DNA of 64,000 nucleotides from Clavelina lepadiformis (lineage: Eukaryota; Chordata; Ascidiacea; Aplousobranchia; Clavelinidae), in the NCBI RefSeq assembly GCF_947623445.1, contig NC_135248.1, positions 3,472,977-3,536,976 on the forward strand. Reading direction: 5' to 3'. Below, one piece after another: positions 1 to 13,131 of this stretch. The position numbers and the translations under genes were made by a program. Under the pieces are notes generated by a model. It did no database searches. It was not told where the DNA came from and saw only the letters and a program-made list of their open reading frames with translations. How positions within the stretch are numbered: the stretch's first letter is position 1; each line of letters opens with the position of its first letter.

Positions 1-86
1 AAAGTTTCATGGTCGTTCGTAATGGCAAGAAGGAGGTGACAAAAAGTGGAAAAACAAGTTTGTTCAGTTAAATTGCAACCTTGAAC

Positions 87-3000
87 ATGGCAGCAACTAA
101 CCACGACTGTGAATCCGTGCACGTAAACCATAACAGCCGCGATATCACTGAAGTGGAGCGCTTCGACAATAACCAAGTAGAGTTGCCCAAGAAATTCTGC
201 GGACATTCGACGAAACAGGCCCGGCTTTGCCATGGCAACGCTTTTCCATACGTTTGGGCAGCGGTTACAACGCTTCTTCTACTAATTGTATCAGTCTTTG
301 GCGTTGTCAAGTTTTTGGAACTTTCAACAGAAATGAACCAGTTAAAGGGGGAAGTCCAGGTATGTTTCCCCGTTTATTTAACGTGGATTTGCGTTAATAG
401 CGTTTTTTCTTGTGAAGATTTCACGTTTGAAATGTTCAGAACATTCCATTTCCCATGCTGAAATGCGTTGTGCGTTTGTATTACTGTGTTGTCCTAGTAT
501 CATGAAGACTTAATTAGGAGACTTAAGTACATGATAACATGACTTGCCTATGTGCATTGTGGAAGCACTTGTATACTGGTACTATTGGTCCCAGAAAGCA
601 TTGTTTAGCATTGCATAAAATATCTTGTTTCTTGAAGTTGATGAGTTTGAGGATTTTACCAAATGGACATATGGTTTCTATGATTTCGTTTGTTTTTCAA
701 GTCAAAGTTTTTAGCAAAAAAAGATATTATTTTTTATCAATCCAGATGTGATCCATTTATTTTTTGAGATTTAATTAAAAGGCATTTTGAGTTTTGAAAT
801 TAAATAATCTACATTTGTTCTTCTTTGTGACAATTTTCTATGTCTTGTATGCCTATAATTTTTTTAAATGTTGGTTCTGGCATTCCTAAAACGATTTTGA
901 TTCAACTCTTTTTGATGGTTTATTTACCAAGTACATGCATATGTGCAGAAATTTTTCCTTCCTATTTGCTTTACACAATGTTTATCTCTTTCAAATATAA
1001 CTGCAAACAGTACTTAAGCAATGGGTTGTTGAGTTAAAATTAATATTTGTCATGCTTTCCAGCTATTATCCAGACATTATTTCAAGATTTTCTATTTAGA
1101 ATCTTCAAGAGCAATTGAATGGCACACCAGATATGGAAAAAATATCTAATGACTTTTCTTCTGAAGTATCTGAAAGTAGCAAACAAGAAATGGTACGATT
1201 AACATAATTGTAACTGACAAAGGTAGAACATTATGAACACTAAATATAATTTGTATGATAGAGTAATAAACTGTATGTAATTATGTGCACATAAAATATT
1301 AAAGTTATACACCACTCTTTCCTGAGCTAATTGCAAGATAATTATGCAGTTGTTGTAAACGTAACAGCCTTTTTTGTTGTTTACTGAAATTCCTCAATTG
1401 TTCTTGTTCGATTTTAGAGGCCACCACATGTCTCAGTTACTCCAAGAGGGCGAAGAAATGCAACTCCTCCTCCAGAATTACATTCTAGTGGAAGAAGAGT
1501 TGAAAGTGAGTTAGTTGTTCTTGGTTGCCAATCAAATTGTATTCACATTTATGTTTTTTTATTCACACTGTGTTTTATTCACATTTGGTTACCTACTGTT
1601 TAAACATTTTCGATGGTTTAGTATTTGGAATTTAGCTTTGCCTATCTTTTTCATCTGCGAAAACTTTTTAGCATTCTGAATTGTTTTGCTCATTTTTTGT
1701 GATTTGTAATAGTGCTACTACTTCATATAGGTGATGTAGATCCGGATAACGATTCTGTATTTTTATTGTACCTTTATTTTAACCTGGCATTGGAGTGGTA
1801 TTAATGCAGACCGTTTCTGGATCATATCTTGATATAACACGCTTTGTTTCAATTTGTAATGAATGGTGACAACCAGTTTAATTATTTGATTTTGCAATAT
1901 GTGTGCTTAGATATACCGAGCATAAGTGCCAGTTATTCCTTGCCGGGAAGAGATGGCCGTGATGGTAGAGATGGAACCCGCGGCCCTGCTGGTCCACGTG
2001 GACCGCCTGGAGAAAGGGGTCCGCCTGGCGAATCAATTACTGGTCCACCTGGACCTGAAGGGCCTGCTGGACCTGATGGTACTCCTGGCCAGCAAGGTAT
2101 TCCTGGACCCCCAGGTGAAAGTGTAAGTAAGCCTATATATATACTGATTGAGCTATCTTAAGCTATCTGAGCTGTTAAATTTTGCTCGTTAGTCTAGTTA
2201 CAGTAAAAAGTGTAAATGAGAGCCACTACATTACTTTAGATTATCCGAAGTAGGTAAAATTGATGGTATTATTTATGTATGGGGCTATGGGAATTTCAAT
2301 CAATCCAGTTATGCTGTACAGTATAGAGTATATAGAATTTTAAAGATTTAGGAGATTTAAACTGACATGTATGCACCGTATATTGAATTAATGTGACGTA
2401 ACTTAAGCAGTCCACTAAAGCTTTGGCGTGAATTCCTTTTCACCAGGGTGCGAAGTAAATTGAGAATCTTGTGAAGTGTATAAATTGACCAGATGTTTCC
2501 AAAAATAGTTCCCCCTTGCAAAATACAATAGGGAATTCTGTGCTTAGCCATGGGATTTCATTTTTGTATTTGCCTAAACCAGCAACAATGCTGCAACGCT
2601 TACCGCTATTGGCCGGCCAATCACTCTCTGTGGCATAAATAGTTTCCCAAGGAGGGAACAGTATTGCTTGTAGAATTTCCCTTTTGGCATTTCACGACCT
2701 TTCCTGACTATTGTTTGAAAAATCCTACTACCATGGAAACTCACCCATTGTTGTCAGGTCGTAAATCTTTTGTTTTTGATTGGCATCTTGTTGGATTAAC
2801 AAACATTGATTTCTTTCCTGCAGTTTACGTCATCCGCAGTACATTTGTATGGAGACGATTCATCCAACGTTTTATCTAATCGAAGTGAGTACTGTTCTGC
2901 CAAATGACTTGAAATGTTGCATAAATTAGTTGTCAAATTTCTGTATGCGGAATCGAATAGCTAGAATACATACGAAAAGGCTTATATCATAATGAAGCAG

Positions 3001-5792
3001 TTAGAAAACCTGTTCATAGGTAAATACATCGTGGTACTTGAGCGGGATATTACAATGCCAGTCACCAATCGATTAATAATAGAACATACTTCACTATTTA
3101 TTTCAAATGCTATTGGCGTGGTTATAGCTATAACAAGTTCTCTAGAAACGAAATTGCTCCACCAAAAGCCAATACGTTTGTTTGAACATGATGTCTTAAG
3201 CTTGACATCGTTGTTTGAATTGAATTTTTCGGCGCGTAAATAAGTAGTAAAACCTTCCTAAGTTCCATCGTAAAATTAACAAAACGGTGTGCGTCACCAC
3301 TGTAGTACTGTACATGTAGTATAATTTTTCAATTCTTTCTTGAGTGACATACAAAAGAATTAGTTTGGCGTATGATATGTTACCAATTATTTTTTCTTTT
3401 ATTACTTGAAGTGCTTGAGATAGCAATACTGGTGGTGAATTTTTTCATAATTAATTTAGTCATAAGAAAGTAGAAAACATGTGAACGTTAAGTAAACAAA
3501 GATGGTTTGGAAAGCAAATAAAATAGAGTTTTTTATACCAGTTGCTGCTGTAGCTAGGTAGTTAAACCTCTCTATTATCGTTGTGGTGAAAAATCCCTAA
3601 GGTCCATTTCATAACTCTTAAGTGCATGTGACAGTGGGCTCTTACATGACAGGACTTAATATCAAAAAGTGCACCAACAATGATTATGAATTGTGGCTAC
3701 TTAAGTGGACACTAAGACATCATAAGCCACTTTTATCCCTTTCTCTGGCTAACCGCGTGTTGATAAAACAGTTGTTTTTTTGTGGGAGAAGGCCTTTTGT
3801 CTGGACCGCTGATGTTTTGATATGAAAGATAAAACATCTGCCTTACAGTGCAAGTATTTTGCTGTGGCCGCTCGGTATGTAGTTAAAATGTTTGGTCTCT
3901 AAGAGTTACACGAAGACTCCCTGTCCCCAAAGAGCAAACACAAACAGCTATTCAGGTTTAATCCATTGACTGACTGATGATAATGTCTCTAATATTTATG
4001 ACATAAGTGCGTCAAGGTTACATTCTTTAACATAATGGAATTGGAGTATTTAATGGTTTTTAAAGTTAAAATCACCTTTCAAACGTTAAAAATTTACGGT
4101 ATTTTCACAAATATGTTTAAGAAGACTTTTAATTAACCTTTTTTAATTAAAAATGCGGTAAGTTTTATTTGAAGCTTTGCTGTAATCTTGAAATACCCAT
4201 ATCGCCGACGCTGTGCTGTGTTTAAATCACGTTTCTCATGTTTTGCAGACGGTGTGCTCAACCATTGGATGAAAGCTGCATGGAGTTCAAATGATAAATT
4301 TCACTATTTACGACACAACGGCACCGTGCAAGTGCAAGCCAGTGGCCTCTACTACATATACAGTCAGGTAATTAATTGACGGCCATTGAGACTATTTCTG
4401 TCCGCCTAGCTTCGAAAAAACAGGCTTCTGGTTTCCTGTAGTTACGTGGAAACCTTGGTCGCTTCTCTTTTGCAGCATTGCAATGGAAAGAATACTAAAC
4501 AGAAGTGTTTTTGTAGTTTACTTGCCCCACACCCTCTACGGCTAAGATGTGTTGTTTTGTGTGAATTAATTTTATTACGTGTAGTATGGCTGACCGCTTG
4601 ATGATTTAGTATAAAGTAGGTTTCCTATGAGCACCTGCAAAAGTGTCAGATAACACCATAGCAAAGCGTACTCGGCTGGTATCAATAATCTGTCAAGTGT
4701 AATACCTCTTACTTGCACCAAACCATAAACACTCGCTTGTGATTTTGGCAGAAGTTGGTAAAACCATTTCACCAGATAAAATATTTTGTCTTTTAAAGCT
4801 GCTGACGGTGGACAAGAGCCCGGCATACCTGAGCCACGAGGTGAAGGTGAACGAAGAAACTTTTCTGAGATGTAAGCGCGTAAATAGCAAAAGCACTTGT
4901 TTTACATCAGGTAAGGAACGATTTTTATTATCTCTTTGTATTAGTCCTATTCGACCACATCTGCCGTACAGCGAAATGCTTTGTTTGAGTTGCCTGATTT
5001 TTTATAGCAAGGGCACGCTGTTGTATTACGTGTGTAAAGTCAATTTCTTTTTCCAAGTAACTGTTAAGTCATTGGTAAGACGTAGTTCGAGCATTGCAAA
5101 ATTCAAAAAGACGTTCTTTCGGAAAACTTGTTTAAACAGTTACGTGCGTTAACTGGCGGTTGTGTGCGCACCTATAAAATCGATGGCGATTATTTATGAA
5201 AGAGATTTTAATTAACTGAAAAGAACAAACAAAAAAATGTGCTGAACTACAGAAATTCCTTAAGACGTTCGCGGTTTGCACCTAAGTGTTGTTTGCAAAT
5301 CAGCACTTTACGACTTCAGCTTTATGAATTATTAGCCGAGAAAACTGGAAATTTTCTGTTTTTTAGTTTTTAGCTTTGTCAAAGCAAATAAATCTTTCTC
5401 GAAACTTTACGGTTGAGGTTAAAGCTTACGCATCAGGTTTTATTGGGATCTCCTAAATGTCAAATATCATTTATGAATATGAAAGCGTCTTGTCACGAGG
5501 GGTTTATTGTACTATACCTGGCCTGGTCTTCGATTTATCACCATTTCCGCCCCTTGACGTGTCTTAAGACACGCGATGAAATATTTGTTTGACTATTTCA
5601 AGGAAAATTTACGAGTAGTTTTACTTGTTTAACAGTAACCTACATTTCATTGCAGGCGTTCGCAAGCTAAATGCATACGACAACGTATACATATCCACTA
5701 CGTACCCATCTACACGAGTTGATATGTTTCGAGACGTTTCATTTTTCGGTTTGGTTCTGTGGGCTCCTGGTCGGTCAAGAGATGAATTATAG
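87..5792 (+). CDS. EDA: Ectodysplasin-A-like TNF ligand, 8 exons
   Basis: Exons: 87-359, 1100-1192, 1418-1505, 1911-2122, 2824-2884, 4249-4367, 4799-4910, 5656-5792. All have GT..AG borders and matching phases and give 364 aa (human EDA-A1 is about 391). Seen in order: a cytoplasmic N-terminus; one membrane segment at about residues 55-77 (type II); a furin-type RGRR at 132-135; a collagen stretch at 164-222 with 19 Gly-X-Y triplets interrupted once by Ile-Thr after triplet 10; and a TNF domain from about 225 to the end with AVHLYG, NGVLNHW, YYIYSQ, the Cys pair in FLRC and STCFTSG, and FFGLVLW. Furin site, broken collagen stretch and TNF domain in this order are the EDA signature, so the ligand should be shed as a trimer and signal to an EDAR-type receptor. 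The start is the ATG at 87. An AATAAA lies at 5800-5805. The last two exons are repeated 15,116 bp downstream. Confidence 0.9.
360..4248 (+). other. Introns 1-5 of the ectodysplasin-like gene
   Basis: The introns between 360 and 4248 are AT-rich and I see no further coding exon, RNA gene or clear transposon in them. Short open stretches here lack splice signals and family resemblance. The longest intron, 2885-4248, separates the first two TNF-domain exons. Confidence 0.5.
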
Positions 5793-5799
5793 TTTGTTT

Positions 5800-5805
5800 A
5801 ATAAA
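5800..5805 (+). terminator. Possible poly(A) signal of the ectodysplasin-like gene
   Basis: An AATAAA hexamer starts 8 bases after the stop codon. If used, the 3' UTR would be very short; another AATAAA lies near 6905. Confidence 0.35.
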
Positions 5806-7356
5806 CGTTGTGCCTTCTTTTTCCAGGCCTTGCTTGTATATCTCATTTTATTTTCAAGTCGCTTCCTACAAAACGTTGGTGCTGAAATTTGCGTGACCTT
5901 TTCAATCATAAATCGTGTCTTACGTCACATACCGTATATAAATCATATATAACTGAACTGCCAAAACTTAACTGTCGACTACACTTTTGCCTTAAACTTG
6001 AATGCAATTCAACTGCACTGCCAACTTTGTTGCTAGTTGATAAATCATACCTTTTGTTTTGTCTCAGCACCACCGAAATGTTTCCTAAAAGTTCTATGAT
6101 GTTTTGTTGTATTTACATTGACTTTTGTCTTGCTCCGAAGGTGTTCTTTTGAAATTTCATTGAACTGTAGTAGAAACAGTAAGGTTATAGAAAGAACTGC
6201 ATGCAGTATATGTAACTGAGACTGGATTTCATTGTTTTATTACGAAATAGATTGTTAGATAATTCGACAGAGTGTTTTATATTACGGCCTGGCGATAGCA
6301 ATAAGCAGTTTAGTAAACAATTTAAAAACATAACGTACTAATCACCTAGTGTGTTGCCACGTTACCAGTGCAGTTATTTGTTCCATATATGCCCACTGTG
6401 AACGTTTTGATTCATAACTTGAACAGAAAATTTAATGCCCGTTGTATGTGTTCGACAATACTTTTATATATTGTTTGGTTAAGTGGCGTGGCTTTCTAGT
6501 AAAACAGCTGTAACTCTGTCACGTTGGTGTTTTGCAAAGTGTCTTTACAATGAAATGGCGCACTTTATAACGCATCGATTGATTCTGTTAATCTGCCATT
6601 TTTAACGCTTTTATATTTTTATAGGAAAAACACTGCCGTATTTCTTCAGTCTTAAAAGTGTTCTTTTATCCCCCGTTACTGCCAGTATTGACGCAGTCAT
6701 CTATCATACAATCCACTCGTCACATTGTGTTGGCCACTGTGCTATCCAAGGCCAGTAGCATTACTGTTAAGACTTTATTTCAAAAGAATCTACATTTGGC
6801 CCTTTGTACATTTAAATGTCACAGTGATCACTATCACTGTGACCAGTTGTAAGCCTTGTCTGTGGAGCCGCTAAATTTTGCTGAAGCATGTCGCACACCA
6901 GTATAATAAACTGTTTTTTCTTGTGGATCATTACAGATTGTGGTCTTTTTTCGCTGTGTCATTGTACTTTTTTCATTTTAATCGCGTCTTGTAGCTTAAT
7001 AAAATAGCACATTGTAAGCTAGAAACGCCCAAGGTGTTTTCGTCGTTCACTGTTCGTTCAGCCTCATCCGATCCAAGCTACAGCAGTTATAAAACTGGCC
7101 ATTAAATTTTTACAAGGTTGTAGCTTTTACGATAAAGAAATTACCCACTTTGTAAAATGCAGCACCGACATTTTTGCAGAAAGTTTTCTGTTCCATCTTC
7201 TGGTGTTAACAACGGCTCATAGAATATGACTGCAATATATTTCACCACTTTGTGTAACGACAATTTGTATATCCTCTAATTTCTATAGATTACAATTTCA
7301 TATAGGTATTAATATTATATTTAAGAGCAGTTGTAACTTACATTCACAAAAGAATA
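5806..7356. other. Non-coding stretch after the ectodysplasin-like gene
   Basis: AT-rich, no supported exon. It contains a short perfect hairpin (6818-6843). The same stretch recurs at 20922-22472 in copy 2. Confidence 0.5.
6818..6843. other. Perfect 11-bp hairpin, 4-base loop
   Basis: GTCACAGTGAT, loop CACT, then ATCACTGTGAC. The arms are exact reverse complements. Function unknown; it could be chance, a protein site or a worn repeat. It recurs at 21934-21959. Confidence 0.4.
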
Positions 7357-7650
7357 CAGGCTATGAACATAAGATGTTTTCGAAGACTGCTGGGCATCTC
7401 ATGCAAAGAATACATTAGTTGAAAGACGAATCACCCGAAAATGTGAGGATGTTTTGAAAAACTTCAATAGCTACGAAAGAAGATGGAAACTACAATGGTA
7501 AGGGCATGAAGCAAAACTAACACTTGGGCTCACAAAGACAATTCTGCAAGGAACGATAACAGCAGAGGTAAACAACGAAACGTTGTGAGGGTCGAAGAAG
7601 ATAGTGTTGTGAGGTGACCGCACCGAGTCAGCTATAGAATACTTTGGTTT
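7357..7650 (+). mobile_element. Degraded LINE reverse-transcriptase 3' fragment
   Basis: Translation gives MNIRCFRRLLGISCKEYI and, after a frame change, KLQW-stop-GHEA followed by LGLTKTILQGTITAE. These match the usual C-terminal blocks of non-LTR (jockey/CR1/L2-type) reverse transcriptases: a M-R-C-(F/Y)-R-(K/R)-L-L-x-I-S block, then K-L-x-W-x-G-H-V and T-I-L-Q-G. Several stops and at least one frameshift show it is dead. Subfamily not determined. Confidence 0.7.
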
Positions 7651-9545
7651 AAAAGCAAACTTCTTGAACAATTTATCTCACCAATTCTTTTTTTGGTTGT
7701 CGTGTATATATAAGCCCTTTCTGTCCTTCTTCTGAAGCTTTATTTCATGGGACGATCTTATTAGACAAATGGTGAAGCTGAAAGCCAGTAAGGCGCTCAA
7801 CTTACCCGTAACAAAAGCTCTACAATGGACGTGTCGACGGTTATAAAGGTTATATGTATGTAATGTTTTACTGGTACCCGCGGTGGGCGTAGAAGTGCGA
7901 AACCTAGCTAAATGATTTCTCACCTGTCATGTTCTGCAAACTTTTAAGTCGAGAATTCTGCGACATCTGAAGGAGACCAGCCGGGAATTGAATCCACAAC
8001 GTCTGGTATTATGCCTGTTCCCGTTTGCCCATTGATTCATTGACCGAAATTTGCTGGGCTTGGAAGAATTATTACCATGTGATTACAAGCCGAATTAGCG
8101 CTCATGACCAAAGTTACGCAATTTACTATCAAGCTCCAGGACTGTAAGCATGTGCGTCATGATTTTGCTATTTTTGGATGAGTTGCTTTAAATGGTGAGT
8201 TTTCAATTTCTACCTGGAACTATGGATGATTAACTGTAACGTTTGGACAAAGGTTTCGATTGTATCTCAAAAACGACGTTACAAACAAGAAAGCCTTCAG
8301 CTTCCAGTAGCGGCCCTTGGAAGAAGTTATGTTTGTCGCAAGGTAACGCTCACGAGCTTCCATAATTTCAGTGAAAAAGGAAAAAAATGTTATTGTCTCA
8401 TCATACAGACATAATACATGGCCTTGCGTTGGCCATAACTTGCCTTGCTTGCAGTTCAAATTAGACAAAAGCTCAAAATCGTGTACTGTATTACTATGCT
8501 CCAAGTCTCACTACTACTGATAATACAATATTAACAACCCAGGAAAGCTTCAGTGCTGTGTTTCATGATGCACGCAGAAAGGTTCCAAAAATAACATTCG
8601 GTCTACTATAGTCAATACAGTAGTTTAGTAGTTGATGTAGTTTTCTCGGTTACTTTTGTAAGATATTGTTTGTTTCTACAAGCGTAATATCTTCCTGTAC
8701 TGACTTTGGCTATGCTGACTTGTGCGCACTTTATTAACTTGAACATATAAAATGATGCGAAGAAACAAACATACTGAAACCACCGACAACGACAGTTTTA
8801 AAAAAGTATGAAGTATTTCTGCGCCATTTAACAGTTGCTTGTAGTAACCATTTCAATGCAAGTAATTTAAAATCTTTATCATAATTCTTACACTGTTTGT
8901 CTGAATTTACTTGATAAAACATCTGAAATCTGCCGAAGATTATCTGAGTTCTTCCTGGCTTCGTCAACAATAAAGATCCCAGATTAGCTTACAGTGAAAA
9001 ATTATCAGCAACAACAAGAGACCGTGAGACCCACAAAAATTAAAAGTCCACATCGCCTACACCAATACAGATCTTAAAGGTAGAATTCAGAGGTTAACTG
9101 GTTGTTTTGTCACATGCTTGCATTAGAAAGTGATTTATAGATATAATGACAAAAATTTTAAATTAATAAAGAAATGAAGTTGAAGTTTTTTCCACATATG
9201 ACGAAACACTTTACAATTTCTTCATTCGCCTTCATTTCAGACTACACAAAAGTTGGTCTTAATAGTTTTGAGAACCTGAAAAATGAGTTTTTTGCAGAAA
9301 GTTTGTCATACTGAATTATAACAAAATATAGCGGAAGCTTGTTGTTAACTTGAATATGAAGGCTGATTAGATTACTTAAACTTTACCAAAGTTGGTTAAA
9401 TTAGTTTAATGGTTGCAGAGGTTGGTGAAGTTGCTTCGTGTTATTCAAATTTTCGTGATAAGTGAAATTGAGTTAACAAGCTTCCACTGTATGCTTATAT
9501 AAGATTTCGTCTTTGTACGTTACTTTGGATAAATTACTTTCACAG
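7651..9545. other. Mostly non-coding stretch
   Basis: Apart from the possible exon 8253-8342 I see no supported gene. Short open frames on both strands overlap that exon and lack splice logic. The stretch recurs at 22767-24661. Confidence 0.4.
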
Positions 9546-12327
9546 GTGAACTCTTTCCAGACTCTGGAATTGGAGCCAACACTCGTCATCAAACAAACAA
9601 TTTTTCATCGTTTTACCATAAGCTTTTCTAGTGTTCTTAACCAACAACAAAAGAATAAGCCAGGTAATATGTTGTGACTATCTGTTTATATATTAATTTT
9701 TTGATTTGGCATTTATTTTTTTCTTGGTAATGGTGTAGATTAGTAAAGATTTTTTAACATGACATGTAAAAAAATAAAACCTGTCTGGGCTTGGCTTTCT
9801 GTACATTTTACAGTTATTAATTGAAATTGGTATTTAGCATCCCATTTTTTCAATTTCAGAAAACTCTCATAGTGTTGTGCCTACACAAGTAGTTCAGCTT
9901 ACACTTTCAATGATAGCAATACCCACTCATCATGCCTCCTCGTTATTGCAAGATCTTCCGTTCCACTCAGGTCTGGTATATGACCCCTCATATAACAGCC
10001 AACTTGCTTCTATTCTGTCTGCACTGAAGGTAGCTTATGATTGGATGTATTGCTAATTGCAACAAAGACTTGTGGTACCATACACCTTCAGCTATACTGG
10101 AGGTGTATATACAGCTATTACTGTACATGACATTATAGGTGTTTTTGAATGTGCTATGAGTAGTGTTGTCAGCTGTTGTATCAATAGATTCCTAGTCATC
10201 TTCAGTGCTAAATTTACGGCAAGTTACCTGCACATTTTCACATCCCAGAAAGATGTTCAAAATAATTTATAGTAAATTTAACTATAACATTTGGAGGTTT
10301 TGTGCGAGCTGTTGTTATCACCAATGCCCATCAACACAACCTGCATTAGGTCCCCCCAAAAAAATAATTTAATTATGTTTTCTGCTGAGCTTCAGATGTA
10401 TTGGTTTTTACAATGATAAATTTGTGTAAATGGTTGTGTGCAATATATTCTAGAGCGTCTGAAATGCCATTAAACACAGGTATTTAGTGCCAGTGTTTAT
10501 CTTAATTTTGTAATGGACAGTAGCAAGATTTACTCAAACCAATATATTTCTGTTTTGCAGATCATGTGATGTTTTACTGAGTTACATAACTGGTTGTGCA
10601 GCTATAATCGCTATTTTCCAATTCAAGTTTTCACAAAAAGTTATCAGGATATAGAAGAGGTAATTTTAATGCAAATATAATTTCAACTTTGATTAGATTG
10701 AACTCTTAAACGAACATTGAATCAGCTGAACAGTGGCCGGTAAAAAACATGTGATCACTCACTCAACTGGCACTTGCTAAACTAGAACATAGAGCAGGGG
10801 TGGCCAGACCTGCTTCATGCTCGAGCCGCATATAACAAATTCCAGTTTTAAAAGAGCCACAACACAAACACAATAAAAAACACGAATTTATTCACTCACA
10901 ACGAAGTGTAGCTATTGATAAACATTAGTGCTGCGTGGTGATACTATGAGTCTCCACCTGGGCTTCACCAACTCTTTTTGCAATTACAGTATTAGTATTA
11001 CCATAACCAAGACTTAAAACTAGGTCAGCCCTGACGTACAGCTTCAATCTGACAGTTTACTTAACTACAGTGTACAAGTTAGCATACTTCTGTACAATAA
11101 TGTACTTTTTGGAGTGTAATTTGATTATTACTAACAATGAGTCCATTGTTACTACGTGTGATAGAACGCATTGTTTCATAATCTGATCAAACAACTCGTC
11201 TAGACCGGGAAAATGCATATCTAATTCAACAATGCAAATTCATTAAAGAGCCGCAATCAAAGGCTCAAAGAGCCGCATGCGGTTCGAGAGCCGCAGTTTG
11301 GCCACCCCTGACATAGAGTAAGACCAGAATTAGCTTACATGTTGGCATGTACTAAAACAAAAATATCGTTCGTACACAGTTGGGCGTCGAAGTCTGTCAA
11401 AATAAATTCATTTCACAGATTTTAATTTTATTGTTTCTTACTAGCAATCAAGTAGTAGCCAAACACAAATATACCTTTACTAAACTATTACTATAACACT
11501 ACCAATAGCATATTAGCTGTTATATACTAAAAATTTTCCTGTAGGTCAGTTTACCAGAGGACTTTGGATTTGCACAGTTGTCACAAACTGATCGTGAACC
11601 ATGATTTATTCTCATCACAGAATGCACTTTCCTGTGATCAACCTGAAACAGTAAATACTTTTATGGTTACCTTGGGGAAGTTTTTTCTTCAGTATTTAAT
11701 TAGCTTGGATTTTATTTTGACCTGATCCTCAAAGATGATGCGGAGCTCTGAGAGATTGATTCAGAAGAGAAAACCAGGCAGGATGGTGATTTATTCAAGT
11801 TGAGAACCTTGTGCGATTAATTGTGAAAGATAAAACTTAATAATGAAAAAAGAAGATACCAAAATACAGATTGAACATACTGGCTACTGTTAACCCACAA
11901 AACCTAATTCCTGATACCAACTATTTTATCGACCATTTCGCTTCAATTAAAGCCCTGCTTCAGATCGTTTGTTGGTAAGTTGTAGCGACATTTGCCCGTT
12001 CTATCTTAGCTTGAATCTTTAACACCAGCTGCTTATTGTTTAGTGTTGGCCGAGTTACATCGGCCCACGACAGCCTGGAGAAACACAGAACACGTAATAA
12101 AGGCGAAAGAAAATGCCGCAATGGCGATGGACTTACTACAGCAGAAATTTTCAACAAAAACCTTCACCAATCAAGGATCAGTGCTGAACATGCTTCTGTA
12201 CCAGACCCAGTTCAATATGGGTGACAAGTTTCGTGATTTCTCAACCCCAATTTGGATAAGGGATTTACACGAAAACGTTGGTTTGCATATTAAGGGGCCA
12301 AACAACGATTTGATGATACAGTGTTGA
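8253..12327 (+). CDS. Unidentified gene, C-terminal exons with one in-frame TGA
   Basis: Exons: 8253-8342 (least certain), 9546-9663, 9860-10029, 10561-10659, 11545-11593, 12044-12327. Each has a usable acceptor and donor, and the phases chain correctly (0, 1, 0, 0, 1, stop), which is unlikely by chance over five junctions. I do not recognise the protein. Visible stretches include LEPTLVIKQTIFHRF, LPFHSGLVYDP, ELHNWLCSYNRYFP, LPEDFGFAQLSQTD and LAELHRPTTAWRNTEHV; the C-terminus is NDLMIQC. It looks soluble, with no signal peptide or membrane segment in this part. Its start is not found and may lie upstream. Exon 10561-10659 has a TGA at its third codon; a second acceptor ending at 10581 would skip it in frame. 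It could be a live gene with alternative splicing, a recent pseudogene, or, less likely, a recoded TGA. A hAT element sits in the intron 10660-11544. Confidence 0.5.
10795..11310. mobile_element. Non-autonomous hAT element with 8-bp target duplication
   Basis: The ends are CAGGGGTGGCC and its reverse complement (11 bp exact). They are flanked by a perfect 8-bp direct repeat, ACATAGAG, at 10787-10794 and 11311-11318, the hAT signature. Inside the right end are several copies of the AGAGCCGC motif common in this group. At 516 bp with no transposase frame it is non-autonomous. It lies in an intron of the unidentified gene. Confidence 0.88.
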
Positions 12328-13131
12328 GAAAAGTACAATGAGCAACTAACAGCAAGAATCCAGACTTGTAGCACCCCACTTGTGACTACAGCTATAATTG
12401 GAATGATACCTTAAATGAGAAGTTACTTCTACAGATTACGTTATATACACACAACTGCATACCATCTTTGATGTGTGACCTGGCTACATCACTTTGGTTG
12501 TAACTAGCCAGTGGCAGTCAAGTACCTCCGCTACAGACTCATTTTATTGGTCTTTTAACTGACCATGGAAACTTGAGAGTGAAGTTACTTGCGAAGAAAA
12601 CTCCAACTTTATCAGACTTTTGCAAATGAGCTGGTGTTGATACTTAACCTGCCTTGTTTTCTTAACTCTTTTGCTTTCGCTACACTATGGCCTGGCTGTG
12701 GGCAAGTGTCTTTTATTTTCATTGATTTTAAAGCTTACTCCACATATTCTTCTTTAATGTGTTTTTTCGTTTTATTGTAATATCATTGCGTGTTTGGTGT
12801 TGGGAATGAATTGCGAACTTTCTTACCAAAATGATTTTATTGATTACCGATAAACAGCAAACGCAAGAGTGAGTACTAGTCAATACAAATCTAATTAATA
12901 TATCGCTTAGCCAATATTGAAAGCCCTCATAGTAAAACTTGCTGGTAGAAGTGGCGACTCCTTTTTTGACCAAGCCAAATCATGATGCTGTAGTGGCCTG
13001 GGAGCCACATCCAATACCATTATATCAATTGTGGGAACGCAACTGTGATGTAAAATTTGGAAACTTGCTCTAAATAATTATGGGGAAACGCCGTTTAGTA
13101 CGTTACCAAGCGATTTCATAACAACCCTAGT
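12328..13131. other. Non-coding stretch, probable 3' UTR then spacer
   Basis: Follows the stop of the unidentified gene. I see no exon, RNA gene or repeat with clear ends. It recurs at 27444-28247. Confidence 0.4.

Noticed and set aside
1926..2126. Second open frame over the collagen exon
   Set aside because: It is the other-frame shadow of the GC-rich Gly-X-Y repeat.
7970..8030. tRNA-like B-box on the minus strand suggesting a SINE
   Set aside because: Only about 8 of 11 bases fit the B-box and no A-box, poly(A) tail or target duplication was found.
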